From PALSA-1006 sp964571195 (GTDB lineage Bacteria > Pseudomonadota > Gammaproteobacteria > Burkholderiales > Gallionellaceae): a stretch of 64,000 nt of DNA. The stretch spans positions 320,715-384,714 of the forward strand of contig CAZNAD010000001.1 of assembly GCA_964571195.1 (NCBI GenBank), in the 5' to 3' direction. The notes below the pieces were generated by a model that saw nothing but the letters and a program-made list of their open reading frames with translations, did not search any database and had not been told where the DNA came from. Within the stretch, counting starts at the first letter, position 1; each line of letters opens with the position of its first letter. This document shows, in pieces, positions 17,555 to 26,017 of this stretch. The position numbers were made by a program, and so were the translations under genes.

Positions 17555-17833
17555 ATGAATGAGATATCCGATGCATCAGGCGACAAGCGCAATATCTGGA
17601 TGCGCGCCTTATTTATGCTGTTGATGGCGTGTGTGTTGCACGTGAGCGGCACGGTGCTGTTTGTCGTGGCAGTCATCCAGTTCGTGATCGTGTTGTTGAA
17701 TGGCGAGCCTAATGCGCGGCTGGCTACATTTGGCCGCAGCTTGGGAAACTATCTGCGGGAGATAGTTAATTTTCTGACTTTCGCCACTGAAGAGATTCCG
17801 TTTCCTTTCAGCGAGTGGCCTGCGGGCGATTAA
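17555..17833 (+). CDS. DUF4389 small membrane protein
   Basis: This encodes 92 residues with GGAGGCGTTAACG upstream. Two hydrophobic segments (residues ~16-47) are followed by GEPNARLATFGRSLGNYLREIVNFLTFATEEIPFPFSEWP, whose closing part is characteristic of the DUF4389 family of inner-membrane proteins. The function is unknown. It lies 61 bases after the diguanylate cyclase and ahead of a bacteriohemerythrin on the same strand. Confidence 0.75.
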   Translation: MNEISDASGDKRNIWMRALFMLLMACVLHVSGTVLFVVAVIQFVIVLLNGEPNARLATFGRSLGNYLREIVNFLTFATEEIPFPFSEWPAGD

Positions 17834-17953
17834 TTCCAATGCTGCAAGATTTCCTTCGACCTTCTGGTGGTATTGAGTCTGGATTCAAATTGTTTTGCCG
17901 TGAGCCAATGGGGCAGCTTGTCCTGTTGTTGTGATTGTAGAGAGGAGATTTAG

Positions 17954-18364
17954 ATGACTCTGATATGGCGCAAACCGCTGGAGATCGGTGACGAAACGAT
18001 CGATACAGACCACAAGTATCTTATCTGCATGATCAATACCGTTGAGTTGACGATGCGTACGCCGGAGCATCGTGACTTGCTGCCGGCCACGCTGGAGCAG
18101 CTGGTGGAATATACCAACGCGCACTTTAAGCGGGAAGAATCGATCATGTTGCTGACGAACTATCCCCGATATATGCAGCACAAACAGCAGCATCAATTGC
18201 TGATTCAGGAGCTGGACGATATTCAGAAAAAGCTCCAGGAGCGGGGAGGGGGGGAGTTTTCTGATGGGGAATGTGCCGAGCTTGCCAAGTTGTTCCGTCA
18301 TTGGTTGATAGATCACTTGGTCAAGGAAGACATGCTGTTGAAACCATGGCTGGCGCGCAAGTAG
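17954..18364 (+). CDS. Bacteriohemerythrin (second copy)
   Basis: This encodes 136 residues preceded by AGAGGAGATTTAG. It shows the same ligand layout as the copy at 15.3-15.7 kb: DTDHKYLICMIN, HFKREESIM, a central HQLL region and WLIDHLVKEDMLLKPW. The two proteins are clearly paralogous. A role in O2 binding or delivery is known for the family; association with the c-di-GMP enzyme between them is inference. Confidence 0.88.
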   Translation: MTLIWRKPLEIGDETIDTDHKYLICMINTVELTMRTPEHRDLLPATLEQLVEYTNAHFKREESIMLLTNYPRYMQHKQQHQLLIQELDDIQKKLQERGGGEFSDGECAELAKLFRHWLIDHLVKEDMLLKPWLARK

Positions 18365-18459
18365 GCCTCTTAAAGAGTGCAATGACAATCGTGGCTGGTT
18401 TCGGTTTCAGTGCAATGAGACCAGTTCAGCATCGAAAGTGTTTTCAATCTACCTAAACG

Positions 18460-19281
18460 ATGTCGCCTGAATCACCTCAATCCTCCGAATTACGACAAGC
18501 CGCACTGCACTGGCTGGCCGAGTGTGATGCCATGCAGAAGGCGGCAGGTGTGCGCCGCTTGGCACAGGCGTGGGCGGCGGGTGAGATTGGGCTGGATGAC
18601 GAGGCGGTATTGAGTGTCGTCCCTGTCAGCCCGGGTCATCCGGCCAAGCCCGAGTTGGTCTCTCCCCTTGCTGTCAAACGCCGCGCGATGAATACGCCGG
18701 AAGGTCGTGCGGCGATGGTCCACGCATTGGTGCATATCGAGTTCAATGCGATCAATCTGGCGCTGGATGCGTTGTGGCGCTTTGCCGGGATGCCGCGCGA
18801 GTATTACGCCGATTGGTTGCAGGTGGCCGATGAGGAGGCGCTGCATTTCACGCTGCTGGCAGGGCATTTGCAGACGCAGGGTTATGCTTATGGCGATTTC
18901 TCTGCACACAACGGGCTGTGGGATATGGCGCTGCGCACGCAGCATGATCTGTTGGCGCGTATGGCCTTGCTGCCAAGGACGATGGAGGCGCGCGGGCTGG
19001 ATGTGACGCCGGGCACCAAGGCGAAGCTGGTGCAGGCGGGGGATCGCGCGGTCGGCCCCATTCTGGATATCGTGCTGCGCGATGAGATCGGACATGTCGC
19101 CATCGGCAACCGCTGGTTCAACTATCTGTGTGTGCAACGCGGGTTGGAACCGGCTGCCACCTATGTCGCTCTGCTGACCGAATATAATGCGGTGCTGCGG
19201 CGCGGGCCGTTCAATCTGGAGGCGCGCCGTGCGGCGGGTTTCAGTGAAACGGAATTGGCCGGCTTGGGGCTGGCGCGGTAA
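18460..19281 (+). CDS. DUF455 ferritin-like domain protein
   Basis: This encodes 273 residues. The helices carry spaced carboxylate/His motifs expected for a ferritin-like four-helix bundle: HIEFNAINLALDALWRF, ADEEALHFTLLAGHL and LRDEIGHVAIGNRWF. These match DUF455 (COG2833) proteins. The family is thought to bind a di-metal centre, but its reaction is not established. It stands alone between the hemerythrin and the ATP-pyrophosphatase genes. Confidence 0.8.
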   Translation: MSPESPQSSELRQAALHWLAECDAMQKAAGVRRLAQAWAAGEIGLDDEAVLSVVPVSPGHPAKPELVSPLAVKRRAMNTPEGRAAMVHALVHIEFNAINLALDALWRFAGMPREYYADWLQVADEEALHFTLLAGHLQTQGYAYGDFSAHNGLWDMALRTQHDLLARMALLPRTMEARGLDVTPGTKAKLVQAGDRAVGPILDIVLRDEIGHVAIGNRWFNYLCVQRGLEPAATYVALLTEYNAVLRRGPFNLEARRAAGFSETELAGLGLAR

Positions 19282-19330
19282 AGTGCCGCCCAGCACGGTC
19301 AATCAACATCTTTTAACATCCACTCTATGA

Positions 19331-20008
19331 ATGCTCATGCGTAACAAGACTTGGCTCAGTTGGAGCAGTGGTAAAGACAGTGCCTGGGCGCTGCATGAGT
19401 TGCGTCAGTCCGACGAATACGAGGTGGTGGGTTTGTTCACCACCATCAACTCGGCATTCGAGCGGGTCGCCATGCATGCGGTGCGTGTCGAGTTGTTGCG
19501 CAAACAGGCGCAGGCGGTCGGTCTGCCGCTGTATCTGATCGAGATACCCTATCCCTGTTCCGACGAACAATATGCCGCCGTGATGGAGGACTTCATGGTG
19601 CGCGCGCGCAGCGAGGGTGTGCAGTTCATGGCGTTCGGCGACCTGTATCTGGAGGATGTGCGGCGTTACCGCGAGGAGCGTATGCAGGGCAGTGGTATCA
19701 CGCCGCTGTTCCCGTTGTGGGGCAGGCCGACGCGGGCCTTGCTGGAAGAGATGCTGGCAGGCGGTGTACGCACCTGCCTGACCTGCGTCGATCCTAAGGT
19801 GTTGCCCGCCGAGTTCGCCGGACGTGAATTGACGAGCGAGTTGTTGGCGAGCATGCCGCCCGGCATCGACCCGTGCGGTGAGAACGGCGAGTTCCACACT
19901 TTCGTTTTTGCCGGGCCGATGTTCAGTACGCCGCTCGATATCGAGATGGGCGAGGTGGTGGAGCGCGACGGTTTTGTGTTTGCAGATTGCCGCTTACGGC
20001 AGGGGTGA
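19331..20008 (+). CDS. Dph6-like ATP-pyrophosphatase (adenine nucleotide alpha-hydrolase family)
   Basis: This encodes 225 residues. The PP-loop motif is WSSGKDSAWAL near residues 9-19, followed by family landmarks in MAFGDLYLEDVRRYREERM and GENGEFHTFVF. Such enzymes adenylate a carboxylate and then amidate it; the eukaryotic relative completes diphthamide. Bacteria lack diphthamide, so the substrate here is unknown. A second ATG two codons downstream could be the real start. Confidence 0.8.
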   Translation: MLMRNKTWLSWSSGKDSAWALHELRQSDEYEVVGLFTTINSAFERVAMHAVRVELLRKQAQAVGLPLYLIEIPYPCSDEQYAAVMEDFMVRARSEGVQFMAFGDLYLEDVRRYREERMQGSGITPLFPLWGRPTRALLEEMLAGGVRTCLTCVDPKVLPAEFAGRELTSELLASMPPGIDPCGENGEFHTFVFAGPMFSTPLDIEMGEVVERDGFVFADCRLRQG

Positions 20009-20028
20009 TTGATTTGAGTGAGATGGTA

Positions 20029-21498
20029 ATGAACAGTGATTTGAAAACGTTGCAACCGCAGATAGTCTGGGCGCATTTCTCCACGTTATGCGCGATACCG
20101 CGTCCCTCGTATCATGAGGCGGCGCTGCGTGAACATCTCCTGCGCTGGGCACAGGTGCGCGGCATTGTTGCCGTCGTCGATGCGGTCGGCAATCTGATCC
20201 TGAGCAAACCCGCCAGCCCCGGCTGCGAGGCGGCTCCGGCAGTGATCCTGCAAGGCCATCTGGACATGGTGTGCCAAGCCAATGCCGGGACGGTGCACGA
20301 TTTCGAGCGTGACGCGATTCGCACTGTCTTGCGCGAGGGCTGGCTCATCGCCGAGGACACCACGCTGGGGGCGGACAACGGTATCGGTGTGGCGCTGGCG
20401 CTGGCCGCGCTGGAAGCGCCGGACCTGATCCATCCCGCGTTGGAGGTGTTGCTCACCGTCAACGAGGAATCCGGCATGGACGGTGCGCGCGGTCTGGCCC
20501 CCGACACGTTGCAGGGCGGCGTGCTCATCAATCTGGATACCGAGGAGTGGGGACATTTCTATCTGGGCTGTGCGGGCGGGGTGGATGTAGAGGTGCGCGG
20601 TGATTGCGGGCAGGATGAGCTGCCGTACGATTATGTGACGTTGCGTTTCGATGTGTCCGGCTTGCGCGGCGGGCACTCCGGCATGGATATCCATGCCGGG
20701 CGTGGCAATGCCGTCAAGCTGCTGGCGGAAGCGTTGCGTGATCTGGCAGCGCATACCGATGTGCGTCTGGTCGAGATGCAGGGCGGTTCGGCGCGTAATG
20801 CCATCCCGCGCGAGGCGTTTGCCGTGTGTGCCCTGCCTGCGGCGGCCGTGGCGGGGATCAATACATGGGTGGAGCATAGATTGGCAAGCTGGCGACAGCG
20901 TTTCTCCGGAGCCGATGCACAGGTGATGTTGCGTTATGAATTGGATGAGATGCCGCTGGGCAAAGCCGTCCGGCAGGTCGAACGCGAGCGTGTGCTGGCT
21001 TGGCTTGATAACGTCGTCAACGGTGTGGCGCAGATGAGTGACGATTTTCCCGGTGTGACGGATACCTCCAGCAACCTTGGTGTGTTCTCCCTGCGGCGCG
21101 GCGAACTGAAAGCGACCTTCAAGGTGCGTTCTCTGCATGATGCCCGTGCCGACGCGCTGGCCGACAAGTTGTGTGCGTTCGCGGCGGGCTATGGTTTACG
21201 AGCCGTCAAGGAAGGCGCATATCCCGGCTGGACGCCGAACCCGGCATCGGGCCTGCTCGACTTGTGCCAGCAGGTGTATGTGGCACAGTTCGGCCAGCCG
21301 GCCTCGATACAGGTGATCCATGCCGGTCTGGAATGTGGTTTGCTCGCGGCGAGTCATCCGCATCTGGAGATGATCTCGTTCGGGCCAGACATACGCGGTG
21401 CCCATGCGCCGGGTGAGCGGGTGGAGGTCGCCTCGGTCGGACGGTGCTGGACCTTGCTCCAAGCGGTGTTGCTGGCATTGTCGAAAGTGCGGCGATGA
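20029..21498 (+). CDS. pepD: Aminoacyl-histidine dipeptidase (PepD)
   Basis: This encodes 489 residues, close to the E. coli protein. It is an M20-family cytosolic metallopeptidase that splits Xaa-His and other dipeptides. Metal-site landmarks are QGHLDMVC, DNGIGVALALA, NEESGMDGARGL and the late IHAGLECGLLA. The Met after AGTGAG at good spacing was chosen; another ATG two codons upstream is possible. The stop overlaps the next start (ATGA). Confidence 0.9.
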   Translation: MNSDLKTLQPQIVWAHFSTLCAIPRPSYHEAALREHLLRWAQVRGIVAVVDAVGNLILSKPASPGCEAAPAVILQGHLDMVCQANAGTVHDFERDAIRTVLREGWLIAEDTTLGADNGIGVALALAALEAPDLIHPALEVLLTVNEESGMDGARGLAPDTLQGGVLINLDTEEWGHFYLGCAGGVDVEVRGDCGQDELPYDYVTLRFDVSGLRGGHSGMDIHAGRGNAVKLLAEALRDLAAHTDVRLVEMQGGSARNAIPREAFAVCALPAAAVAGINTWVEHRLASWRQRFSGADAQVMLRYELDEMPLGKAVRQVERERVLAWLDNVVNGVAQMSDDFPGVTDTSSNLGVFSLRRGELKATFKVRSLHDARADALADKLCAFAAGYGLRAVKEGAYPGWTPNPASGLLDLCQQVYVAQFGQPASIQVIHAGLECGLLAASHPHLEMISFGPDIRGAHAPGERVEVASVGRCWTLLQAVLLALSKVRR

Positions 21499-21731
21499 AG
21501 CTGTTGTTCTACGGCACGCCGTTCTGCCATCTGTGTGACGAGGCGGAAGCGTTGCTGCAAGCCCTGCCGGTGACGGTGGAATATATCGACATCGCGGAGG
21601 ATGATGCCGCGCTGGAACGATACGAGACACGTATCCCGGTGGTGCGCCGGGTCGATACCGATGCCGAGCTGGGCTGGCCGTTCGACAGACAGGCGCTGGT
21701 CGATTTTCTGGCAGGAACAGACCCCGCGTGA
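21495..21731 (+). CDS. Glutaredoxin-like thioredoxin-fold protein
   Basis: This encodes 78 residues, MKLLFYGTPFCHLCDEAEAL…, with a CHLC redox motif at residues 11-14 in the first turn of the fold and a conserved cis-Pro context in TRIPVVRR. It belongs to the short DUF836/glutaredoxin-like group that reduces disulfides or glutathione mixed disulfides. It is translationally linked to pepD upstream (ATGA) and to the next gene, whose ATG shares one base with its stop. Confidence 0.82.
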   Translation: MKLLFYGTPFCHLCDEAEALLQALPVTVEYIDIAEDDAALERYETRIPVVRRVDTDAELGWPFDRQALVDFLAGTDPA

Positions 21732-22063
21732 TGGACAAGATGTATCTACAGACAATCACCGTCCATCCGCAGGCTCCGGCCAAACCGGCAACGGGCGCGC
21801 AGTGCAACGGCTGTGGTGTCTGTTGTGCGGCAGAGCCGTGCCCGGTGGCGATGGTGTTCCTGTGGCAATGGCGCGGTGCGTGTCGTGCCCTGGTGTGGCA
21901 GGACGAGTCGCGGCGTTATGTGTGCGGCATGGTGTTAGGCCCGGAACTGCATGTGCGTTTTCTGCCCCGGTATTTGGTCAGGTGTTTGGGACGGTTGTTC
22001 GCCGCGCGTATCTCTGCCGGATCAGGCTGCGACTTCGACGCGCAAGTGCAACACATGCAGTGA
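21731..22063 (+). CDS. YkgJ-type Cys-cluster protein
   Basis: This encodes 110 residues. The centre has CNGCGVCCAAEPCPVAM and a further Cys in YVCGMVL, matching the zinc/iron-chelating YkgJ-like domain. The function is unknown; metal or Fe-S binding is likely. It overlaps the stop of the thioredoxin-fold gene by one base, so the three genes from pepD form a likely operon. It ends seven bases from the convergent ABC-F gene. Confidence 0.75.
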   Translation: MDKMYLQTITVHPQAPAKPATGAQCNGCGVCCAAEPCPVAMVFLWQWRGACRALVWQDESRRYVCGMVLGPELHVRFLPRYLVRCLGRLFAARISAGSGCDFDAQVQHMQ

Positions 22064-22069
22064 GTGTGC

Positions 22070-23926
22070 TCAGCCCGCTGCTTCTTTCTCCATCTCCAGT
22101 TCCAACCAGGCTTCTTCCAGTTCGGCTACTTTCGCCTGTAGCCGCGCGTGGTCGGCATTCAACTTCTCGACTTTCGCTCGGTCGGGATTGGTATAGGTGT
22201 CTGGATCAGCGAGTTGCTGGTTGATGGTGGCGAGCTCGGTCTGCGCTTTGTTCAACTCGGTTTCAAGCTTGTTCTGTTTCGATTGCAGCGCTTTGCGATT
22301 CTGCTTGGGCGCGGCCTGTGCTTTGGGTTTTTCCTGCGCTGTTTGTGCAGCGGTCTCGCGCGGACGGCGGGTCTCTATCCAGTTCTTGTAGTCTTCCAGA
22401 TCACCATCGAACAGTTTGGCGGCACCGTCGGCCACCAGCCACAACTCGTCGGCTACGGCACGGATCAGGCTGCGGTCGTGTGACACCAGGATCACCGCGC
22501 CGGTGTATTCCTCCAGCGCGAGGGTGAGTGCGTCGCGCATGTCGAGGTCGAGGTGGTTGGTGGGCTCGTCGAGCAGTAGCAGATGCGGTTTCTGCCAAGC
22601 CAGCAGCGCAAGTGCCAGACGGCTCTTCTCGCCACCGGAGAAACTCGCCACCGGACGGTCTTCGCTGTCGCCCGCCAGACCGAAACGGCCCAGGAAACTG
22701 CGCAGGGTGAGGCTGGTTTCTTTCGGCGCGATACGCTCCATGTGTTGCAGCGGTGTGGCTGCGCTGTCCAGATGTTCGAGTTGGTGCTGGGCGAAATATC
22801 CGATGCGGATGTCGGGAGTGAGTTCGAGTTTGCCCGAGGTCGCTTGCAACTCGCCCACCAGCAGTTTGATAAGTGTGGATTTGCCCGCGCCGTTGGGGCC
22901 GAGCAGGGCGATACGCGCCCCGGCACGCAAGATGAGTTCGATGTCGTTGAATAGTTTTTTTTCGCCATAGGCGAAGCCCATCTTCTCCGCGCGCAGCAGC
23001 AGGTCCGGGCTGCGTTCCGGCGCTTCGATCTCCAGCTTGAAATGGCCGTCGCTCACATGGGCCGGGGCGATACGGGTGATGCGTTCCAGTGCCTTGATGC
23101 GGCTCTGTGCCTGTTTGGCTTTGGTGGCTTTGGCGCGAAAGCGGCGCACGAAGTCCTCCAGATGCGCGATCTTGTCCTGTTGTTTTTCGAAGGCCTGGTT
23201 CTGCTGGGTGATCTTTTCTGCACGGGCGCGTTCGAAATCGTCGTAGTCGCCGGTGTAACAATCGATGGTCTTGTCGTGCACGTGGGCGATGCGGTTGACG
23301 CAGGCATTGAGGAACTCGCGGTCGTGCGAGACCAGCAGGATGCTGCCGGGGTAACGCGCCAGATATTGTTCGAGCCACAGGATGGCTTCGAGGTCGAGGT
23401 GGTTGGTGGGTTCGTCCAGCAGCAACAGGTCGGCACGGTGCATCAATGCGCGCGCCAGATTGAGGCGCATGCGCCAGCCGCCGGAGAAACTGGCGACGGG
23501 GCGCTCCAGTGTGTCGTTGGCGAAACCCAGCCCGTTGAGCAGTTGCGCGGCGCGCGCTTGGGCACCGTAGCCGTCGATGGTTTCGTAGCGGTGTTGCGCG
23601 TCGAACCAGGCGCTGTCGTGTTTTTCCTGTGCCAGTGCCTGTTCCAGTAGGCGCAGTTCCGTGTCGCCGTCGAGCACGAATTCGAGCGCGGACTGGTCCG
23701 AGTTGGCGATCTCCTGTTCGACGAAGGCGATGGTCTTGCCGGATTGCAAAGCGACTTCGCCGCCGTCGGGTTTGATCTCGCCCCGGATGAGGCGGAACAG
23801 GGTGGATTTGCCGCAGCCGTTATGGCCGACCAGACCGATGCGCTGGTCGGCGTAGGCTTGCAGGTTCACGTTCTGGAGTAGCGGGATGCCGCCTTGCAGG
23901 TAGGTCAGGTTCTGGATGTTGAGCAT
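22070..23926 (-). CDS. yheS: ABC-F ATPase of the YheS group
   Basis: This encodes 618 residues with two ABC domains in one soluble chain: Walker A GHNGCGKST and GPNGAGKST, signatures FSGGWRMRL and FSGGEKSRL, and Walker B LLLLDEPTNHLDL twice. There is a basic interdomain linker (RFRAKATKAKQAQSRIK) and a coiled-coil C-terminus. The order and motifs match E. coli YheS closely. ABC-F proteins act on the ribosome rather than in transport; YheS-group function is translation-related. Confidence 0.9.
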   Translation of the reverse strand: MLNIQNLTYLQGGIPLLQNVNLQAYADQRIGLVGHNGCGKSTLFRLIRGEIKPDGGEVALQSGKTIAFVEQEIANSDQSALEFVLDGDTELRLLEQALAQEKHDSAWFDAQHRYETIDGYGAQARAAQLLNGLGFANDTLERPVASFSGGWRMRLNLARALMHRADLLLLDEPTNHLDLEAILWLEQYLARYPGSILLVSHDREFLNACVNRIAHVHDKTIDCYTGDYDDFERARAEKITQQNQAFEKQQDKIAHLEDFVRRFRAKATKAKQAQSRIKALERITRIAPAHVSDGHFKLEIEAPERSPDLLLRAEKMGFAYGEKKLFNDIELILRAGARIALLGPNGAGKSTLIKLLVGELQATSGKLELTPDIRIGYFAQHQLEHLDSAATPLQHMERIAPKETSLTLRSFLGRFGLAGDSEDRPVASFSGGEKSRLALALLAWQKPHLLLLDEPTNHLDLDMRDALTLALEEYTGAVILVSHDRSLIRAVADELWLVADGAAKLFDGDLEDYKNWIETRRPRETAAQTAQEKPKAQAAPKQNRKALQSKQNKLETELNKAQTELATINQQLADPDTYTNPDRAKVEKLNADHARLQAKVAELEEAWLELEMEKEAAG

Positions 23927-23986
23927 GGTGCGATGATAACAGAGGGTATGCCCCGCCGTTTCCGGCGGCGGGGTGTGCTGCGGAGG

Positions 23987-24583
23987 TCAGGCGATCTTGC
24001 AGGCCTGGTCGAAGGTCAGGCGCGGGCTGCGCGGGTAGACGCCTTTGGCATCGCCGTAACCGATGTTGCACAGGAAGTTGGATTTGATGTCGGTGTCTGC
24101 GAAGAACAGCTCGTCGACTTTGGCGTTGTCGAAGCCGGACATGGGGCCGCAATCCAGTCCGAGCGCGCGCGCGGCGAGGATGAGGTAGGCACCTTGCAAG
24201 GTGCCGTTGCGAAAGGCGGTGATGTCGGCAAGTGTGGCGTTGCCCGCAAACATGTCGCGCGCAGAAGGGATGGGCGGGAACAGTTGCGGCAGGCGTTCGA
24301 AGAATCGGGTGTCGTAACCGATGATGGCGGTGACGGGGGCGGCCATGGTCTTGGCCCGGTTGCCTTCCATCATGGCCTGATCGAGTCGTTCTTTGGCGTG
24401 TTTGCTTTTGACGAATACGATGCGTGCCGGACTGCAATTCATTGAGGTGGGCGGCATGCGCAGGGTGTCATAAAGACGATGCAACAGTTCATCGGGGACG
24501 GGGCGGTCTTGCCAAGCGTTGTGGGTATGGGCTTCGAGGAACAGTTGGTCGAATGCGGCGGCGGGCAGCGGGGTATTGGACAT
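23987..24583 (-). CDS. RutE-like nitroreductase family oxidoreductase
   Basis: This encodes 198 residues. The start is the Met after AGGAGAAGATC; upstream codons extend the frame without support. Motifs such as MPPTSMNCSPARIVFV, AFRNGTLQGAYLILAARALGLD and GPMSGFDNAKVDE match the RutE/malonic-semialdehyde-reductase subgroup of FMN-dependent nitroreductases. No other rut genes are nearby, so its substrate may differ from the pyrimidine pathway intermediate. Confidence 0.82.
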   Translation of the reverse strand: MSNTPLPAAAFDQLFLEAHTHNAWQDRPVPDELLHRLYDTLRMPPTSMNCSPARIVFVKSKHAKERLDQAMMEGNRAKTMAAPVTAIIGYDTRFFERLPQLFPPIPSARDMFAGNATLADITAFRNGTLQGAYLILAARALGLDCGPMSGFDNAKVDELFFADTDIKSNFLCNIGYGDAKGVYPRSPRLTFDQACKIA

Positions 24584-24780
24584 GATCTTCTCCTGTGGCT
24601 GAAGGGCGTGTGTGCGGGCACGATTATGCGCCACTTGGCCGACTTGCGCAGTGTGTGACATTTCTGTTTCGGGTATTTCATCGCGCGTTCACAAAAACTT
24701 CATTCCGCTGTGATGTGTGCCGCGTAAGCTGGTTTCTGCGGGCGCATAGCCGATACAACCATCATCCACAGGAGACGACG

Positions 24781-25086
24781 ATGAGATTTTTCACCGATGA
24801 TTTCTTTACCGAGCAGCAGAAGGCGACGCTGGGACACAGTGCCTATCTGAAGTCGGAACAAGCACTGTTGCATGAAGGTGTGAAGCCCTCCCGTTTGACA
24901 CAGAACGTGCGGCAGGAAATCGTGTCTCGAAATGAGTTTCGCGCCCCCGCAGGCGAGGAGAAGTTACAGTCGTTTGAGCAGACTTCCAAGAGTGTCGAAT
25001 TTACCTTTCTTGGCGCTATTCTGGTTTTCTATGTGGCCGCCGCGTTGCTGGACATATTGACGCGCTCCCATGTCTTGGGTGCCTGA
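24781..25086 (+). CDS. Hypothetical protein with one C-terminal membrane helix
   Basis: This encodes 101 residues beginning MRFFTDDFFTEQQ after CAGGAGACGACG. The first two thirds are charged and soluble; the last 30 residues (VEFTFLGAILVFYVAAALLDIL) form one membrane segment, so it looks tail-anchored. The family is not recognised. It is divergent from the RutE-like gene. Confidence 0.55.
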   Translation: MRFFTDDFFTEQQKATLGHSAYLKSEQALLHEGVKPSRLTQNVRQEIVSRNEFRAPAGEEKLQSFEQTSKSVEFTFLGAILVFYVAAALLDILTRSHVLGA

Positions 25087-25122
25087 CGGGCGCAACACGG
25101 TAATTGTTTTTTCTTCGTTACC

Positions 25123-25145
25123 CTGCGGGCAGGCCTTGCCCGCAG
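25123..25145. terminator. GC-rich hairpin, possible terminator
   Basis: CTGCGGGCA and TGCCCGCAG form a perfect 9-bp stem with a 5-base loop between the hypothetical protein and the BolA gene. The T-run lies before rather than after it on the plus strand, so terminator function is uncertain. Confidence 0.4.
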
Positions 25146-25277
25146 TCTGAATTCCCCTACTGATACTGCCGTTTCTGTTGGCTAATCCTCCGGTCTGATA
25201 TAGGCTGCGCCCCTCGTTCTATGTGTCGCAACGGCGAAGCCGGGCGATATCGTTTTGTTGATCCTGGGAGTGGAGTG

Positions 25278-25517
25278 ATGGTGACACCAGAAAACGTCAA
25301 AGATTACATACGGCAGGGCTTGGATTGCGATCATCTCGAAGTCGAGGGGGATGGTCGCCATTTCGATGCGGTGATCGTGAGCAAGGCTTTCGAGGGAATG
25401 GGGATGCTACAGCAGCAACGCATGGTCTTTCAGCGATTGGGCGACAAGATGGAGGTGATCCATGCTTTGTCGATGAAGACGTTCACGCCCGAACAGTGGG
25501 CGAAGCAAGGCAAATAA
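25278..25517 (+). CDS. BolA/IbaG-family protein
   Basis: This encodes 79 residues starting MVTPENVKDYI after GGGAGTGGAGT. The VEGDGRHFDAVIVS core, FEGMGMLQQQRMVF and IHALSMKTFTPEQW are BolA-family landmarks. BolA-like proteins bind Fe-S clusters together with CGFS monothiol glutaredoxins, and such a glutaredoxin is encoded next, 16 bases downstream. In E. coli the related ibaG sits by murA; here the Mla-murA block is elsewhere in the window. Confidence 0.88.
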   Translation: MVTPENVKDYIRQGLDCDHLEVEGDGRHFDAVIVSKAFEGMGMLQQQRMVFQRLGDKMEVIHALSMKTFTPEQWAKQGK

Positions 25518-25533
25518 ACCGGGAGAATGAATA

Positions 25534-25863
25534 ATGGATGAGAAAGAGATCGCGCTGGCGAACATCAAAAAAACCGTGACCGAGAATCCCATCGTGCTGT
25601 ACATGAAAGGGACGACGCAATTTCCGCAGTGCGGATTCTCCGGGCGTGCGGCGCAGGTGCTGAAGAGTTGCGGGGTGACGAAATACGTCGCGGTGAATGT
25701 GCTGGAAGACAAAGAGGCATGGGATTACCTCAAGTTTTACGCCGATTTTCCTACGTTCCCGCAGCTCTATATCAAAGGTGAACTGATCGGTGGTTCCGAC
25801 ATCATGTTGGCGATGGCGGAGCAGGGGGAATTGCAGAAACTGATCCAGAGCGCGTTGCAGTAG
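25534..25863 (+). CDS. grxD: Monothiol glutaredoxin (Grx4 type)
   Basis: This encodes 109 residues with the CGFS active site in QFPQCGFSGRAAQ. FPTFPQLYIKGELIGGSDI supplies the cis-Pro and glutathione-binding regions. CGFS glutaredoxins bind a [2Fe-2S] cluster with glutathione and deliver it or partner with BolA. GGGAGAATGATA precedes the start. The pairing with the upstream BolA gene supports a shared iron-sulfur role. Confidence 0.93.
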   Translation: MDEKEIALANIKKTVTENPIVLYMKGTTQFPQCGFSGRAAQVLKSCGVTKYVAVNVLEDKEAWDYLKFYADFPTFPQLYIKGELIGGSDIMLAMAEQGELQKLIQSALQ

Positions 25864-25877
25864 TCTTTATTGATGTT

Positions 25878-25905
25878 TTGGCATTCTTCAAAATTAGTAT
25901 AGAAT
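25878..25905 (+). promoter_or_regulatory. Candidate promoter upstream of the FapA-like gene
   Basis: TTGGCA (25878-25883), 16 bases, TAGAAT (25900-25905), followed by a leader of about 105 bases. It is a match by eye only. Confidence 0.4.
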
Positions 25906-26017
25906 CCCCCTCCCGCTCAAAGGGTTGATTCTGCGTAACCGTCAGTTTTTTCTGATTATTTCAGGCTAAATTATCGCGCGCTGAGCGGTGTGATGAATAT
26001 TGGGATATTTCAAGAAT

